Shown one piece after another: positions 1 to 7,096 of a stretch of DNA of 10,884 bases. Below the pieces are notes generated by a model. That model had not been told where the DNA came from. It saw only the letters and a program-made list of their open reading frames with translations, and searched no databases. Numbering within the stretch: position 1 is the first letter of the stretch; each line of letters opens with the position of its first letter. The translations under genes and the position numbers were made by a program. This stretch comes from Bacteroidota bacterium (GTDB lineage: Bacteria; Bacteroidota; Bacteroidia; Bacteroidales; VadinHA17): assembly GCA_015222065.1 (NCBI GenBank), contig JADFUQ010000330.1:1-10884 (forward strand), written 5' to 3'.

Positions 1-19
1 TAATTGATATTTGGAATTT

Positions 20-52
20 ATTTGTTATTTGTTATTTGTTATTTGGTGCTTT
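20..52. repeat. 7-bp tandem repeat (ATTTGTT) ending in ATTTGGTGCTTT
   Basis: Three exact ATTTGTT units lie at 20-40, followed by a variant ATTTGGT at 41-47 that runs into GCTTT. The same ATTTGGTGCTT word recurs at 1946-1956 and, with one change, at 1960-1970 on the other side of the transporter gene. This points to a dispersed AT-rich intergenic repeat family. No coding sequence is visible in 1-262. Function is unknown. Confidence 0.6.
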
Positions 53-97
53 AATTCAAGATTTGTTTGACTTTATGAACTGATATTAATATAGTCC

Positions 98-137
98 AGT
101 CTTCAGATTGTCGACTGACGACTGAAGATTGCCGACT
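98..137. repeat. Imperfect direct repeat with an embedded stem-loop
   Basis: AGATTGTCGACT at 105-116 and AGATTGCCGACT at 126-137 differ at one base and are 21 bp apart. Overlapping them, TCTTCAG (100-106) pairs with CTGAAGA (122-128); one G-T wobble and one further A-T pair can extend the stem around a 15-nt loop that contains the palindrome GTCGAC. It could be a dispersed intergenic element, the tail of an upstream transcript, or a binding site; the sequence alone does not decide. Confidence 0.45.
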
Positions 138-262
138 TAATAATGCAAAGTATAATGAGAATAGCCATTTTATACATTACAAACTTAAGACTCTGAATAG
201 TTACTTTTGAAATTATTGATTCAGAAAACCTTCGACTAATTTATAATAGAAAATTTTAGAAA

Positions 263-1783
263 ATGAAAAAAACAAAACCCAAATTAAGTTTTTGGCAAAT
301 ATGGAATATGAGTTTCGGTTTTTTAGGGATACAATTCGGATTTGCCCTGCAAAATGCTAATGTCAGCAGGATTTTTGAAACACTTGGAGCCAAAGTAGAA
401 AATATTCCCATATTATGGATCGCGGCACCGGTAACGGGATTGATAGTTCAGCCTATTATTGGACATATGAGTGACAAAACATGGGGAAAGCTGGGGCGAC
501 GGCGTCCATATTTCCTTATCGGAGCTATTTTTGCATCCATAGCATTATTAATAATGCCAAACTCTCCATTCCTGTGGGTGGCAGCGGGTATGCTTTGGAT
601 AATGGATGCTTCAATTAATGTTTCAATGGAACCTTTCAGGGCATTTGTGGGGGATATGCTTTCCTCTGAACAGAGAACCAGGGGCTTTGCTATGCAGAGT
701 TTTTTTATTGGCATGGGTGCGGTAATTGCTTCAGCATTACCGTATATTATGACTAACTGGCTTAATATTTCCAATACCGCTGAAGAAGGGATACCTCCTT
801 CAGTAAAATTTGCTTTTTATGCCGGTAGTATTGTTTTCATCCTTGCTGTATTATGGACAGTTATAAGGACCAAAGAATATTCTCCGGAGGAATTAAGGTC
901 ATTTTCTGATTATGAAGAAGGGGACGATCATGAGAGAGAAAAATACGGGGACGAGATGAAATTTGCGCCCGGGAAGTTTTATAAACCCGCGGGTTTCTGG
1001 GTTCTGGGGGGGCTGATATTCAGCCTTATTATTTATTGGAGATCTTTCGAAGCCGAACTCTATATTTTGTCTGTAGGTTTTATGGCATTTGGGGTGATTC
1101 AGCTTATAACCGGGGCTTTTGCTTCAAAGGGGAAATATAAAAGCGGACTGGTAGAGGTGATCACCGACCTTTTTAACATGCCAAAAACCATGAAACAACT
1201 GGCTTTTGTTCAGTTCTTCTCCTGGTTTGCCCTGTTTTCTATGTGGATATATACAACCTCAGCCGTAACAAGCCATATTTATGGTACAACAGATACAACC
1301 TCTGAATTATATAACGACGGTGCTGACTGGGTGGGGATATTGTTTGCTGTTTATAACGGGTTTGCGGCTTTAGTGGCGTTTTTATTACCTGTGCTGGCAA
1401 AACTGACCAACAGGAAGATAACCCATATGATTTCTCTGATCGCGGGGGGATTAGGTCTTATTTCAATTTACTTCTTTAACGATCCAAACCTTCTTATTTT
1501 ATCTATGGTAGGAATAGGTCTTGCCTGGGCAAGCATACTCGCGATGCCATATGCTATTCTTACCGGATCGTTGCCGGTGAACAAAATGGGTGTATATATG
1601 GGAATATTCAATTTCTTCATTGTAATTCCACAGATCATGGCAGCCACCATCCTGGGGTTAATGGTTAAACACCTGTTCGGTGGTGAAACTGTTTATGCGC
1701 TCATTACAGGAGGGGTTTCAATGTTCATTGCTGCAATATTTGTGGTTTTTGTTAATGATGTGGATGAAATACAAAACAGGTAA
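263..1783 (+). CDS. MFS sugar transporter, GPH/SLC45-like, probable maltose/maltodextrin importer
   Basis: This is a 506-residue inner-membrane protein made almost entirely of hydrophobic helices. The family signature is the loop DKTWGKLGRRRPY at residues 71-83, between helices 2 and 3, typical of GPH cation:sugar symporters and eukaryotic SLC45 sucrose transporters. A second conserved stretch, LPVNKMGVYMGIFNFF at 437-452, lies in the C-terminal half. I count 12 core helices plus two likely extra hydrophobic stretches at about 244-259 and 265-287, preceded by a strongly charged loop at 202-240. The ATG at 263 fits the usual family N-terminus (KPKLSFWQIWNMSFGF); no clear Shine-Dalgarno precedes it. 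The maltose phosphorylase gene downstream on the same strand suggests that it imports maltose or short maltodextrins, probably with a cation. Family assignment is secure; substrate is inferred from context. Confidence 0.88.
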   Translation: MKKTKPKLSFWQIWNMSFGFLGIQFGFALQNANVSRIFETLGAKVENIPILWIAAPVTGLIVQPIIGHMSDKTWGKLGRRRPYFLIGAIFASIALLIMPNSPFLWVAAGMLWIMDASINVSMEPFRAFVGDMLSSEQRTRGFAMQSFFIGMGAVIASALPYIMTNWLNISNTAEEGIPPSVKFAFYAGSIVFILAVLWTVIRTKEYSPEELRSFSDYEEGDDHEREKYGDEMKFAPGKFYKPAGFWVLGGLIFSLIIYWRSFEAELYILSVGFMAFGVIQLITGAFASKGKYKSGLVEVITDLFNMPKTMKQLAFVQFFSWFALFSMWIYTTSAVTSHIYGTTDTTSELYNDGADWVGILFAVYNGFAALVAFLLPVLAKLTNRKITHMISLIAGGLGLISIYFFNDPNLLILSMVGIGLAWASILAMPYAILTGSLPVNKMGVYMGIFNFFIVIPQIMAATILGLMVKHLFGGETVYALITGGVSMFIAAIFVVFVNDVDEIQNR

Positions 1784-1828
1784 TTAGAGTCTGTCTATAA
1801 ACTATAAATTTCTTTTATAAAAAATAAC

Positions 1829-1970
1829 AAATCTCAAAAAACAAAAAACAAATAATACTCAATGTTTGAAAAAACAAAAAACAAACAGCACATATAAATA
1901 AATTAGTTTGATTTTTTAGTCATTGGAATTTGAGATTTATTTGAAATTTGGTGCTTGTTAATTGGTGCTT
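1829..1970. repeat. AT-rich intergenic repeat cluster between transporter and maltose phosphorylase
   Basis: The 252-bp spacer 1784-2035 has no plausible gene. A 17-bp word made of A runs and two C residues (AAAAAACAAAAAACAAA) occurs exactly at 1836-1852 and 1869-1885. AAATCTCAAA at 1829-1838 has its exact reverse complement TTTGAGATTT at 1929-1938, so the two halves form an inverted pair about 90 bp apart. ATTTGGTGCTT at 1946-1956 is followed by a near copy at 1960-1970 and matches 41-51 upstream of the transporter. This looks like remnants of a dispersed intergenic repeat and not a conserved regulatory region, although a promoter for the downstream gene could be hidden here. Confidence 0.6.
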
Positions 1971-2035
1971 ATGTAATTTTTATTTGGATTGAGAATAACG
2001 GATAATATTTAGAAACAAACAGATAAACTTATTTA

Positions 2036-4348
2036 ATGAACTCGCATATTAAGCATAATGAATGGTTGATTATTGAAGATGGGTTTAACCCGGAAAACAA
2101 TCAGGCCTCGGAAAGTATATTCTCTCTTGGTAACGGACAGATGGGGCAAAGAGCAAATTTTGAAGAGAAATATAGTGGTGAAACTCTCCAGGGGAGTTAT
2201 ATCGCCGGTGTATATTATCCGGATAAAACCCGCGTGGGATGGTGGAAGAATGGATATCCTGAATATTTTGCCAAAGTACTTAATTCAACAAACTGGATTG
2301 GAATTAATGTCCGGATAGATGATGAAGAGCTTGATCTTTTCACTTGCCGGGTTCTTGATTTTAAAAGGGTGTTGAATATGCGTGAAGGATACCTTGAGAG
2401 AACCTTCAGAACAAAACTGAATAGTGGTAAAATTGTTCGTATCAAAGCGAAGAGATTTCTCAGTATTGTTGATACGGAAATTGGTGCAATACGTTATTCT
2501 GTTATTCCTGAAAATTTCAACGGTATAATAAATTTTGAACCATACCTCGACGCTGATGTTAAGAACCAGGACTCGAATTATAATGAAAAGTTTTGGGATG
2601 AAGTTAGCAGACATGCCGGAAGTGGAGAAGGTTATGTAATGGTGAAAACAAAAAAGCTGGATTTCCATGTTTGTACCGGAATGCGGTATTTGGTTGAGAA
2701 AAACGGAAAAATTCAGGAGGTAAAACCGATTGTAAACGACAGGAAAAAATATGTTGCAAACAGCATAGATGTTCAGGTAAAGAAAGGTGATGAGATTGTA
2801 ATATATAAATATGCTTCAAGTCTTTCCACACAGAATTATACACTGGAGAAAATAATGGAAAAAGCTGTGGAAGGTTTGAATAAAGCAATTGGTAAAGGAT
2901 TTGATAATCTGCTTAAGGAACATGCCAAAGCATGGATTGATAAATGGGAGGAAAGCGATATTATTATTGGTGGGGATATTGCGGCTCAACAGGGTATCAG
3001 GTTCAATATTTTCCACCTTAACCAAACATATACCGGGACAGATGAGAGATTAAATATAGGCCCCAAGGGCTTTACGGGAGAAAAATATGGAGGAAGTACT
3101 TACTGGGATACTGAAGCTTATGCTTTGCCGTTTTACTTGAATACGGCAGGGATGGACGTAGCACAACACTTATTGCTATACAGATACAAACATCTGGGAA
3201 AAGCTATTGAAAATGCCGCCAAATTGGGCTTTAAAGATGGAGCAGCTTTATATCCAATGGTTACCATGAATGGAGAAGAATGCCATAATGAATGGGAAAT
3301 AACGTTTGAGGAAATACATAGAAACGGGGCTATCGCATATGCAATATATTATTATGTAAATCATACCGGTGATAAAAAATATTTAACGAATTGGGGTTTG
3401 GAAGTATTAATTGGAATTTCAAGATTCTGGAGCCAAAGGGTCAATTTTTCTACGGATAAAAATAAATATGTGATACTTGGAGTTACAGGACCTAATGAAT
3501 ATGAGAATAACGTAAATAATAACTGGCACACAAATACTTTAGCAGTCTGGACACTGGAATATACTCTTGAAGTCTTAAATTATGTCAAAAATAAAACACC
3601 GGGAAAATACAGCAAGTTGCTTGATAAATTGAATTTTGATTCTGAGAAGGAGACAGAACACTGGAAAGATATCGTAAAGAATATGTATTTCCCCTACGAT
3701 GATAAACAAAAAATTTTCCTTCAGCAGGATGATTATCTGGATAAAGAACAATGTGTTGCTGAAGAGCTTGATCCGGATATCAGGCCATTAAATCAACACT
3801 GGTCGTGGGACAGGATCCTGCGTTCATGTTTTCTTAAACAGGCAGATGTATTGCAAGGCATATATTTCTTTGAAGATAAGTATGATATTGAAACTATCAG
3901 AAGGAATTTTGAATACTATGAGTCAAGAACCGTACATGAATCATCTCTTTCAGCATGTATTCATTCTATTCTGGCAGCAAAGACCGGTAATATTGATAAA
4001 GCATATGAGTTATACCTTCGTACTGCGCGACTTGATCTGGACGATTACAATAACGAAGTTGCTGAAGGATTACATATTACAAGTATGGCCGGAACCTGGA
4101 TGGCTATTGTTAAAGGATTTGGTGGTATGAGAGTGCGTAATGAAAAACTCTGCTTTAACCCGTTGATCCCTAAACAATGGGAAAACTATTCGTTCAGCGT
4201 AAAATTCCGGGGAAGATTATTGATAATCAACGTAGCAAAAAATGAAGTATTGATCAAAAACAGATATGACAAAAGTGTTCCTGTTATCGTTTATGGTAAT
4301 GAACATGAACTTCCGGGACATGGGGAGAAAGTATTTCAGAAGAAATAA
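2036..4348 (+). CDS. Maltose phosphorylase, glycoside hydrolase family 65
   Basis: The 770-residue product matches the usual length of family GH65 inverting phosphorylases (about 750-790). It probably acts in the cytoplasm, since no signal peptide is seen, and converts maltose plus phosphate into glucose and beta-D-glucose-1-phosphate. An N-terminal beta-sandwich domain (about 1-270) is followed by the (alpha/alpha)6 barrel and a short C-terminal beta domain from about 700. The catalytic acid is Glu488 in GVTGPNEYENNVNNNW (482-497). FTGEKYGGSTYWDTEAY at 346-362 is the conserved sugar-binding stretch. Phosphate contacts are expected at Lys601-Gln602 (KQADVLQG) and around HESSLS (634-639). The loop HNEWEITFE at 417-425 and the GPNEYENN form are those of maltose phosphorylases; trehalose and kojibiose phosphorylases differ in both places. 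The start at 2036 gives a normal family N-terminus. Maltose specificity is well supported by motifs, but another alpha-glucobiose cannot be excluded. Confidence 0.92.
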   Translation: MNSHIKHNEWLIIEDGFNPENNQASESIFSLGNGQMGQRANFEEKYSGETLQGSYIAGVYYPDKTRVGWWKNGYPEYFAKVLNSTNWIGINVRIDDEELDLFTCRVLDFKRVLNMREGYLERTFRTKLNSGKIVRIKAKRFLSIVDTEIGAIRYSVIPENFNGIINFEPYLDADVKNQDSNYNEKFWDEVSRHAGSGEGYVMVKTKKLDFHVCTGMRYLVEKNGKIQEVKPIVNDRKKYVANSIDVQVKKGDEIVIYKYASSLSTQNYTLEKIMEKAVEGLNKAIGKGFDNLLKEHAKAWIDKWEESDIIIGGDIAAQQGIRFNIFHLNQTYTGTDERLNIGPKGFTGEKYGGSTYWDTEAYALPFYLNTAGMDVAQHLLLYRYKHLGKAIENAAKLGFKDGAALYPMVTMNGEECHNEWEITFEEIHRNGAIAYAIYYYVNHTGDKKYLTNWGLEVLIGISRFWSQRVNFSTDKNKYVILGVTGPNEYENNVNNNWHTNTLAVWTLEYTLEVLNYVKNKTPGKYSKLLDKLNFDSEKETEHWKDIVKNMYFPYDDKQKIFLQQDDYLDKEQCVAEELDPDIRPLNQHWSWDRILRSCFLKQADVLQGIYFFEDKYDIETIRRNFEYYESRTVHESSLSACIHSILAAKTGNIDKAYELYLRTARLDLDDYNNEVAEGLHITSMAGTWMAIVKGFGGMRVRNEKLCFNPLIPKQWENYSFSVKFRGRLLIINVAKNEVLIKNRYDKSVPVIVYGNEHELPGHGEKVFQKK

Positions 4349-4415
4349 TTTAGATATTTAGCACCTTTTATATTATCTTTAAAAACTCTAAAAATCATAT
4401 AATTCATTAATTAAA

Positions 4416-4421
4416 AAGGAG
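4416..4421 (+). promoter_or_regulatory. Strong Shine-Dalgarno site of the aldolase gene
   Basis: AAGGAG lies six bases before the ATG at 4428, an ideal position. The other genes here have no comparable site, as is usual in Bacteroidota. It fixes the aldolase start and suggests comparatively strong translation. Confidence 0.7.
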
Positions 4422-4427
4422 TTTAAA

Positions 4428-5504
4428 ATGACTAATAAAAATTCAAAATTCAGATCCGGAGTTCTGTTTGGTGATGAGGTGAAAGAGCTGTTTGATTATG
4501 CTAACAGGAATAATTTTGCCATTCCTGCTGTTAACGTTATCGGGACAGATTCAGTAAACGCTGTTTTGGAAACAGCCCGGGAAGTGAATTCACCGGTAAT
4601 TGTTCAATTTTCCAATGGCGGAGCAAGATTTTTTGCGGGGAAAGGACTTTCAAATGAAAACGAAAGAGCTGCAGTAGCAGGTGCAGTCTCAGGAGCACAA
4701 CATGTTCATGCTATGGCAAAACAGTATGGAGTGCCGGTTGTCCTGCATACCGACCATGCTGCAAAAAAACTACTTCCGTGGATTGACGGAATGCTTGATG
4801 CAGGAGAACAGTTCTATGAAGAGACAGGCCAACCACTTTATAGCTCGCATATGTTAGATCTCTCTGAAGAGACCCTGGAAGACAATATCTCCATTTCAAA
4901 AAAATATCTCGAGAGAATGAGCAAAATTGGAATGACACTTGAAATTGAACTGGGGGTAACCGGTGGAGAAGAAGATGGTGTGGATCAATCAGATATTGAT
5001 AGCTCAAAGCTTTATACACAGCCCGAAGAAGTGGCATATGCATGGGAAGAGTTTAAGAAAGTAAGTGATAACTTTACAATAGCTGCTGCATTTGGTAATG
5101 TCCATGGAGTTTATAAACCCGGGAATGTTGAATTGACACCTGTGATCCTGAAAAATTCACAGGATTACATTATGAAAAAATTCAATACAGGTGAAAAACC
5201 TGTGAATTTTGTGTTCCACGGAGGATCAGGTTCTGAAAAATACCTGATTAAAGAAGCCATTACTTATGGAGTGATAAAAATGAATATTGATACTGATATG
5301 CAGTGGGCATTCTGGGATGGTGTTAAAGATTATTATAAAGAAAAGAAAGATTATCTGCAGAGCCAGATCGGAAACCCCGAAGGTGAAGATAAACCTAATA
5401 AAAAAATATATGACCCAAGAGCATGGCTGAGAAAAGGAGGAGAAAGTTTTATAAAAAGACTAACGGAAGCCTTTGATGACCTGAATGCGAAGGACAGGAA
5501 TTAG
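4428..5504 (+). CDS. fbaA: Fructose-bisphosphate aldolase, class IIA, zinc-dependent
   Basis: This 358-residue cytoplasmic enzyme cleaves fructose-1,6-bisphosphate to dihydroxyacetone phosphate and glyceraldehyde-3-phosphate, and runs the reverse in gluconeogenesis. It aligns nearly end to end with E. coli FbaA (359 residues) as I recall that sequence. Visible motifs are VLHTDHAAKKLLPWIDG with catalytic Asp109 and zinc ligand His110; LEIELGVTGGEEDGVD (171-186) with Glu174 and the class IIA loop; AFGNVHGVYKPGNVEL with His226; FVFHGGSGS with His264; and the phosphate-binding MNIDTDMQWA (285-294). All metal and catalytic residues are intact. The gene starts 79 bp after maltose phosphorylase on the same strand, so cotranscription is plausible. 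An aldolase is not a usual member of maltose loci. It could be the cell's main glycolytic aldolase or an extra copy; the window cannot tell. Confidence 0.96.
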   Translation: MTNKNSKFRSGVLFGDEVKELFDYANRNNFAIPAVNVIGTDSVNAVLETAREVNSPVIVQFSNGGARFFAGKGLSNENERAAVAGAVSGAQHVHAMAKQYGVPVVLHTDHAAKKLLPWIDGMLDAGEQFYEETGQPLYSSHMLDLSEETLEDNISISKKYLERMSKIGMTLEIELGVTGGEEDGVDQSDIDSSKLYTQPEEVAYAWEEFKKVSDNFTIAAAFGNVHGVYKPGNVELTPVILKNSQDYIMKKFNTGEKPVNFVFHGGSGSEKYLIKEAITYGVIKMNIDTDMQWAFWDGVKDYYKEKKDYLQSQIGNPEGEDKPNKKIYDPRAWLRKGGESFIKRLTEAFDDLNAKDRN

Positions 5505-5521
5505 TGGAAGATTGGAAGAAT

Positions 5522-5600
5522 GGAATAATGGAATAATGGAAAGATGCCTGCCCTGTGAAATGCGACGAGAAGGAGCTATTTCTACAGGGGAATAATGGAA
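5522..5600. repeat. Hairpin element flanked by GGAATAATGGAA repeats
   Basis: GGAATAATGGAA occurs exactly at 5522-5533 and 5530-5541, as overlapping tandem copies, and again at 5589-5600. Between them CCCTGTGAAAT (5551-5561) pairs with ATTTCTACAGGG (5578-5589), leaving one bulged A and a 16-nt loop. The unit resembles a small mobile or dispersed intergenic repeat. It has no U-tract after the stem, so it is a poor intrinsic terminator, but it could act in mRNA processing between aldolase and amylase. An open frame crosses it in phase with the amylase, yet that part looks non-coding. Confidence 0.6.
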
Positions 5601-5629
5601 TTTTCCCGAAAAAGAACATAACTGACTTT

Positions 5630-7018
5630 ATGAAAAAGAAAACAATGAAAAAATTAATCAAATTATTTGCTGTTAGTGTATTGATCCTGCCCCTGACATT
5701 AGGATGTAATTCGTCAGGAGAAGATCAACAAAAGGAAGCCAATATTGATTTTCAAGCTCCTGAGTGGACAAAAAATGCAACGTTGTACGAGTTGAATATA
5801 CGGCAGTACTCTGAGGAGGGAACACTGAACAAAGTTACTGAAGACCTCGGACGTATTAAGGAACTGGGGATAGATATTATCTGGTTAATGCCAGTTCACC
5901 CGATAGGAGAGAAAAACCGGAAGGGTACATTGGGCAGCTATTATTCAATAAAAAACTATAAAAAAGTTAATCCGGAATATGGTACGGTTGAAGACCTGAA
6001 ATCTCTGGTAGAAAAAGCTCACGGGATGGGTATGTATGTGATGCTTGACTGGGTGGCCAATCATACTGCCTGGGATAATCCAATGACGAAGGAACATCCG
6101 GAATGGTATGAACAAAATGAGGACGGAGACTTTGTTTCACCTTACAACTGGACAGATGTGATACAACTTGATTACTCCAACAAGGGATTATGGGACTATA
6201 TGACCGGTGCTATGAAATACTGGGTGCAGGAAGCTGATGTTGATGGTTTTCGTTGCGATTATCCGGGACAAATTCCGGCTGAATTTTGGAAAGGTGTAAG
6301 GATTGAACTTGAAAAGGTTAAAAGAGTTTTTATGCTTGCTGAAGATGAAGGGAATGTTCCTCTTCTGGAACAGGCATTTGATATGAACTATTCATGGGGG
6401 TTCTTCCATGTAATGAATGAAGTGGCTAAAGGAGAAAAAACAGTTATTGAAATGGATTCTGTTTTACAAAGCAACTTTGGGAAATACCCTGAAGAAGATT
6501 ACCGTGTACGTTTCATTACTAACCATGATGAAAATTCGTGGAACGGTACTATTGAAGAAAGACTGGGAGCCGGAAGTAAGGCATTTGCAGTAATAACTTT
6601 CACAATTCCCGGAATGCCCTTATTGTACAGTGGACAGGAAGCAGGTATGAACAAAAGACTTGAATTTTTTGAGAAAGACCTGATTGAATGGAAAGAATCT
6701 CCACTGACGGAATTTTATAAAAACCTTACTAACCTTAGGAAGGAACACCAGTCGCTATGGAGCGGCAAGTATGGAGGAGATTATACCATGCTTGAAAATT
6801 CAAACCCTGACAGGGTTTATTCATTCCTGAGAAAAAAGGATAATGATGAAATATTGGTAATGATGAACCTGTCAGATATTGACCGGAAAGTATCTGTAAA
6901 TTGGGAGGGAGAAGAAAACCGGTTTACGGAATATTTTGATGGAGAGTCTGTAACTCTTATTAATAACACGAATTTTGAACTGGCTCCCTGGGAATATAAA
7001 ATTTATATAAAAGATTGA
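5630..7018 (+). CDS. GH13 alpha-amylase-type glycosidase, lipoprotein
   Basis: This 462-residue protein hydrolyses, or possibly transfers, alpha-1,4-glucosidic bonds of maltodextrins. A lipoprotein signal (MKKKTMKKLI, hydrophobic stretch, lipobox LTLGC) places the lipidated residue at Cys26. The (beta/alpha)8 barrel runs from about 50 to 375 and holds the four GH13 regions: DWVANHT (140-146); DGFRCD (205-210) with nucleophile Asp210; MLAEDE (235-240) with acid/base Glu238; and FITNHD (295-300) with Asp300. A small C-terminal beta domain ends in LAPWEYKIYI. The frame is open back to 5555, but those 25 codons cross a repeat hairpin and would bury the signal peptide, so I start at 5630; the ATG at 5645 is equally possible. 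The acidic SGED after the cysteine might direct surface export, but this is weak. Short-chain maltodextrins are the likely substrate given the transporter and phosphorylase upstream; exact specificity is unknown. Confidence 0.88.
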   Translation: MKKKTMKKLIKLFAVSVLILPLTLGCNSSGEDQQKEANIDFQAPEWTKNATLYELNIRQYSEEGTLNKVTEDLGRIKELGIDIIWLMPVHPIGEKNRKGTLGSYYSIKNYKKVNPEYGTVEDLKSLVEKAHGMGMYVMLDWVANHTAWDNPMTKEHPEWYEQNEDGDFVSPYNWTDVIQLDYSNKGLWDYMTGAMKYWVQEADVDGFRCDYPGQIPAEFWKGVRIELEKVKRVFMLAEDEGNVPLLEQAFDMNYSWGFFHVMNEVAKGEKTVIEMDSVLQSNFGKYPEEDYRVRFITNHDENSWNGTIEERLGAGSKAFAVITFTIPGMPLLYSGQEAGMNKRLEFFEKDLIEWKESPLTEFYKNLTNLRKEHQSLWSGKYGGDYTMLENSNPDRVYSFLRKKDNDEILVMMNLSDIDRKVSVNWEGEENRFTEYFDGESVTLINNTNFELAPWEYKIYIKD

Positions 7019-7096
7019 TTCGCAGGGAATAATGTTTTTTTTAAATCAAAAGTTAATTTGTTGCATATTTGAGAACACAACCTGTTAATTACGTTA
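7019..7096. other. Convergent intergenic gap without a clear terminator
   Basis: The plus-strand amylase and the minus-strand T9SS amylase end facing each other here. There is an eight-T run at 7035-7042 and GTTAATT twice (7052-7058 and 7084-7090), but no GC-rich stem precedes the T run. I cannot call an intrinsic terminator for either direction. Confidence 0.4.

Noticed and set aside
192..225. Inverted repeat TCTGAAT / ATTCAGA upstream of the transporter as an operator
   Set aside because: Seven base pairs across a 20-nt AT-rich gap can arise by chance, and it does not look like a compact LacI-type palindrome.
1802..1825. AT-only stem after the transporter as a terminator
   Set aside because: The TATAAA/TTTATA pairing has no GC pairs and is followed by A runs instead of a T tract on the plus strand.
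1983..2012. Bacteroidota-type promoter (TTTG and TAnnTTTG elements) before the maltose phosphorylase
   Set aside because: A TTTG at 1983-1986 is followed by TAATATTT at 2003-2010, which fits the -7 consensus poorly; TTTG words are abundant in this repeat-rich spacer.
2215..3025. Antisense open frames inside the maltose phosphorylase gene
   Set aside because: They lie opposite a strongly conserved coding frame and have compositions expected of its shadow; no recognisable domains.
5555..5629. N-terminal extension of the lipoprotein amylase beginning MKCDEKELF
   Set aside because: It is encoded by repeat and hairpin DNA and would place the lipoprotein signal internally.
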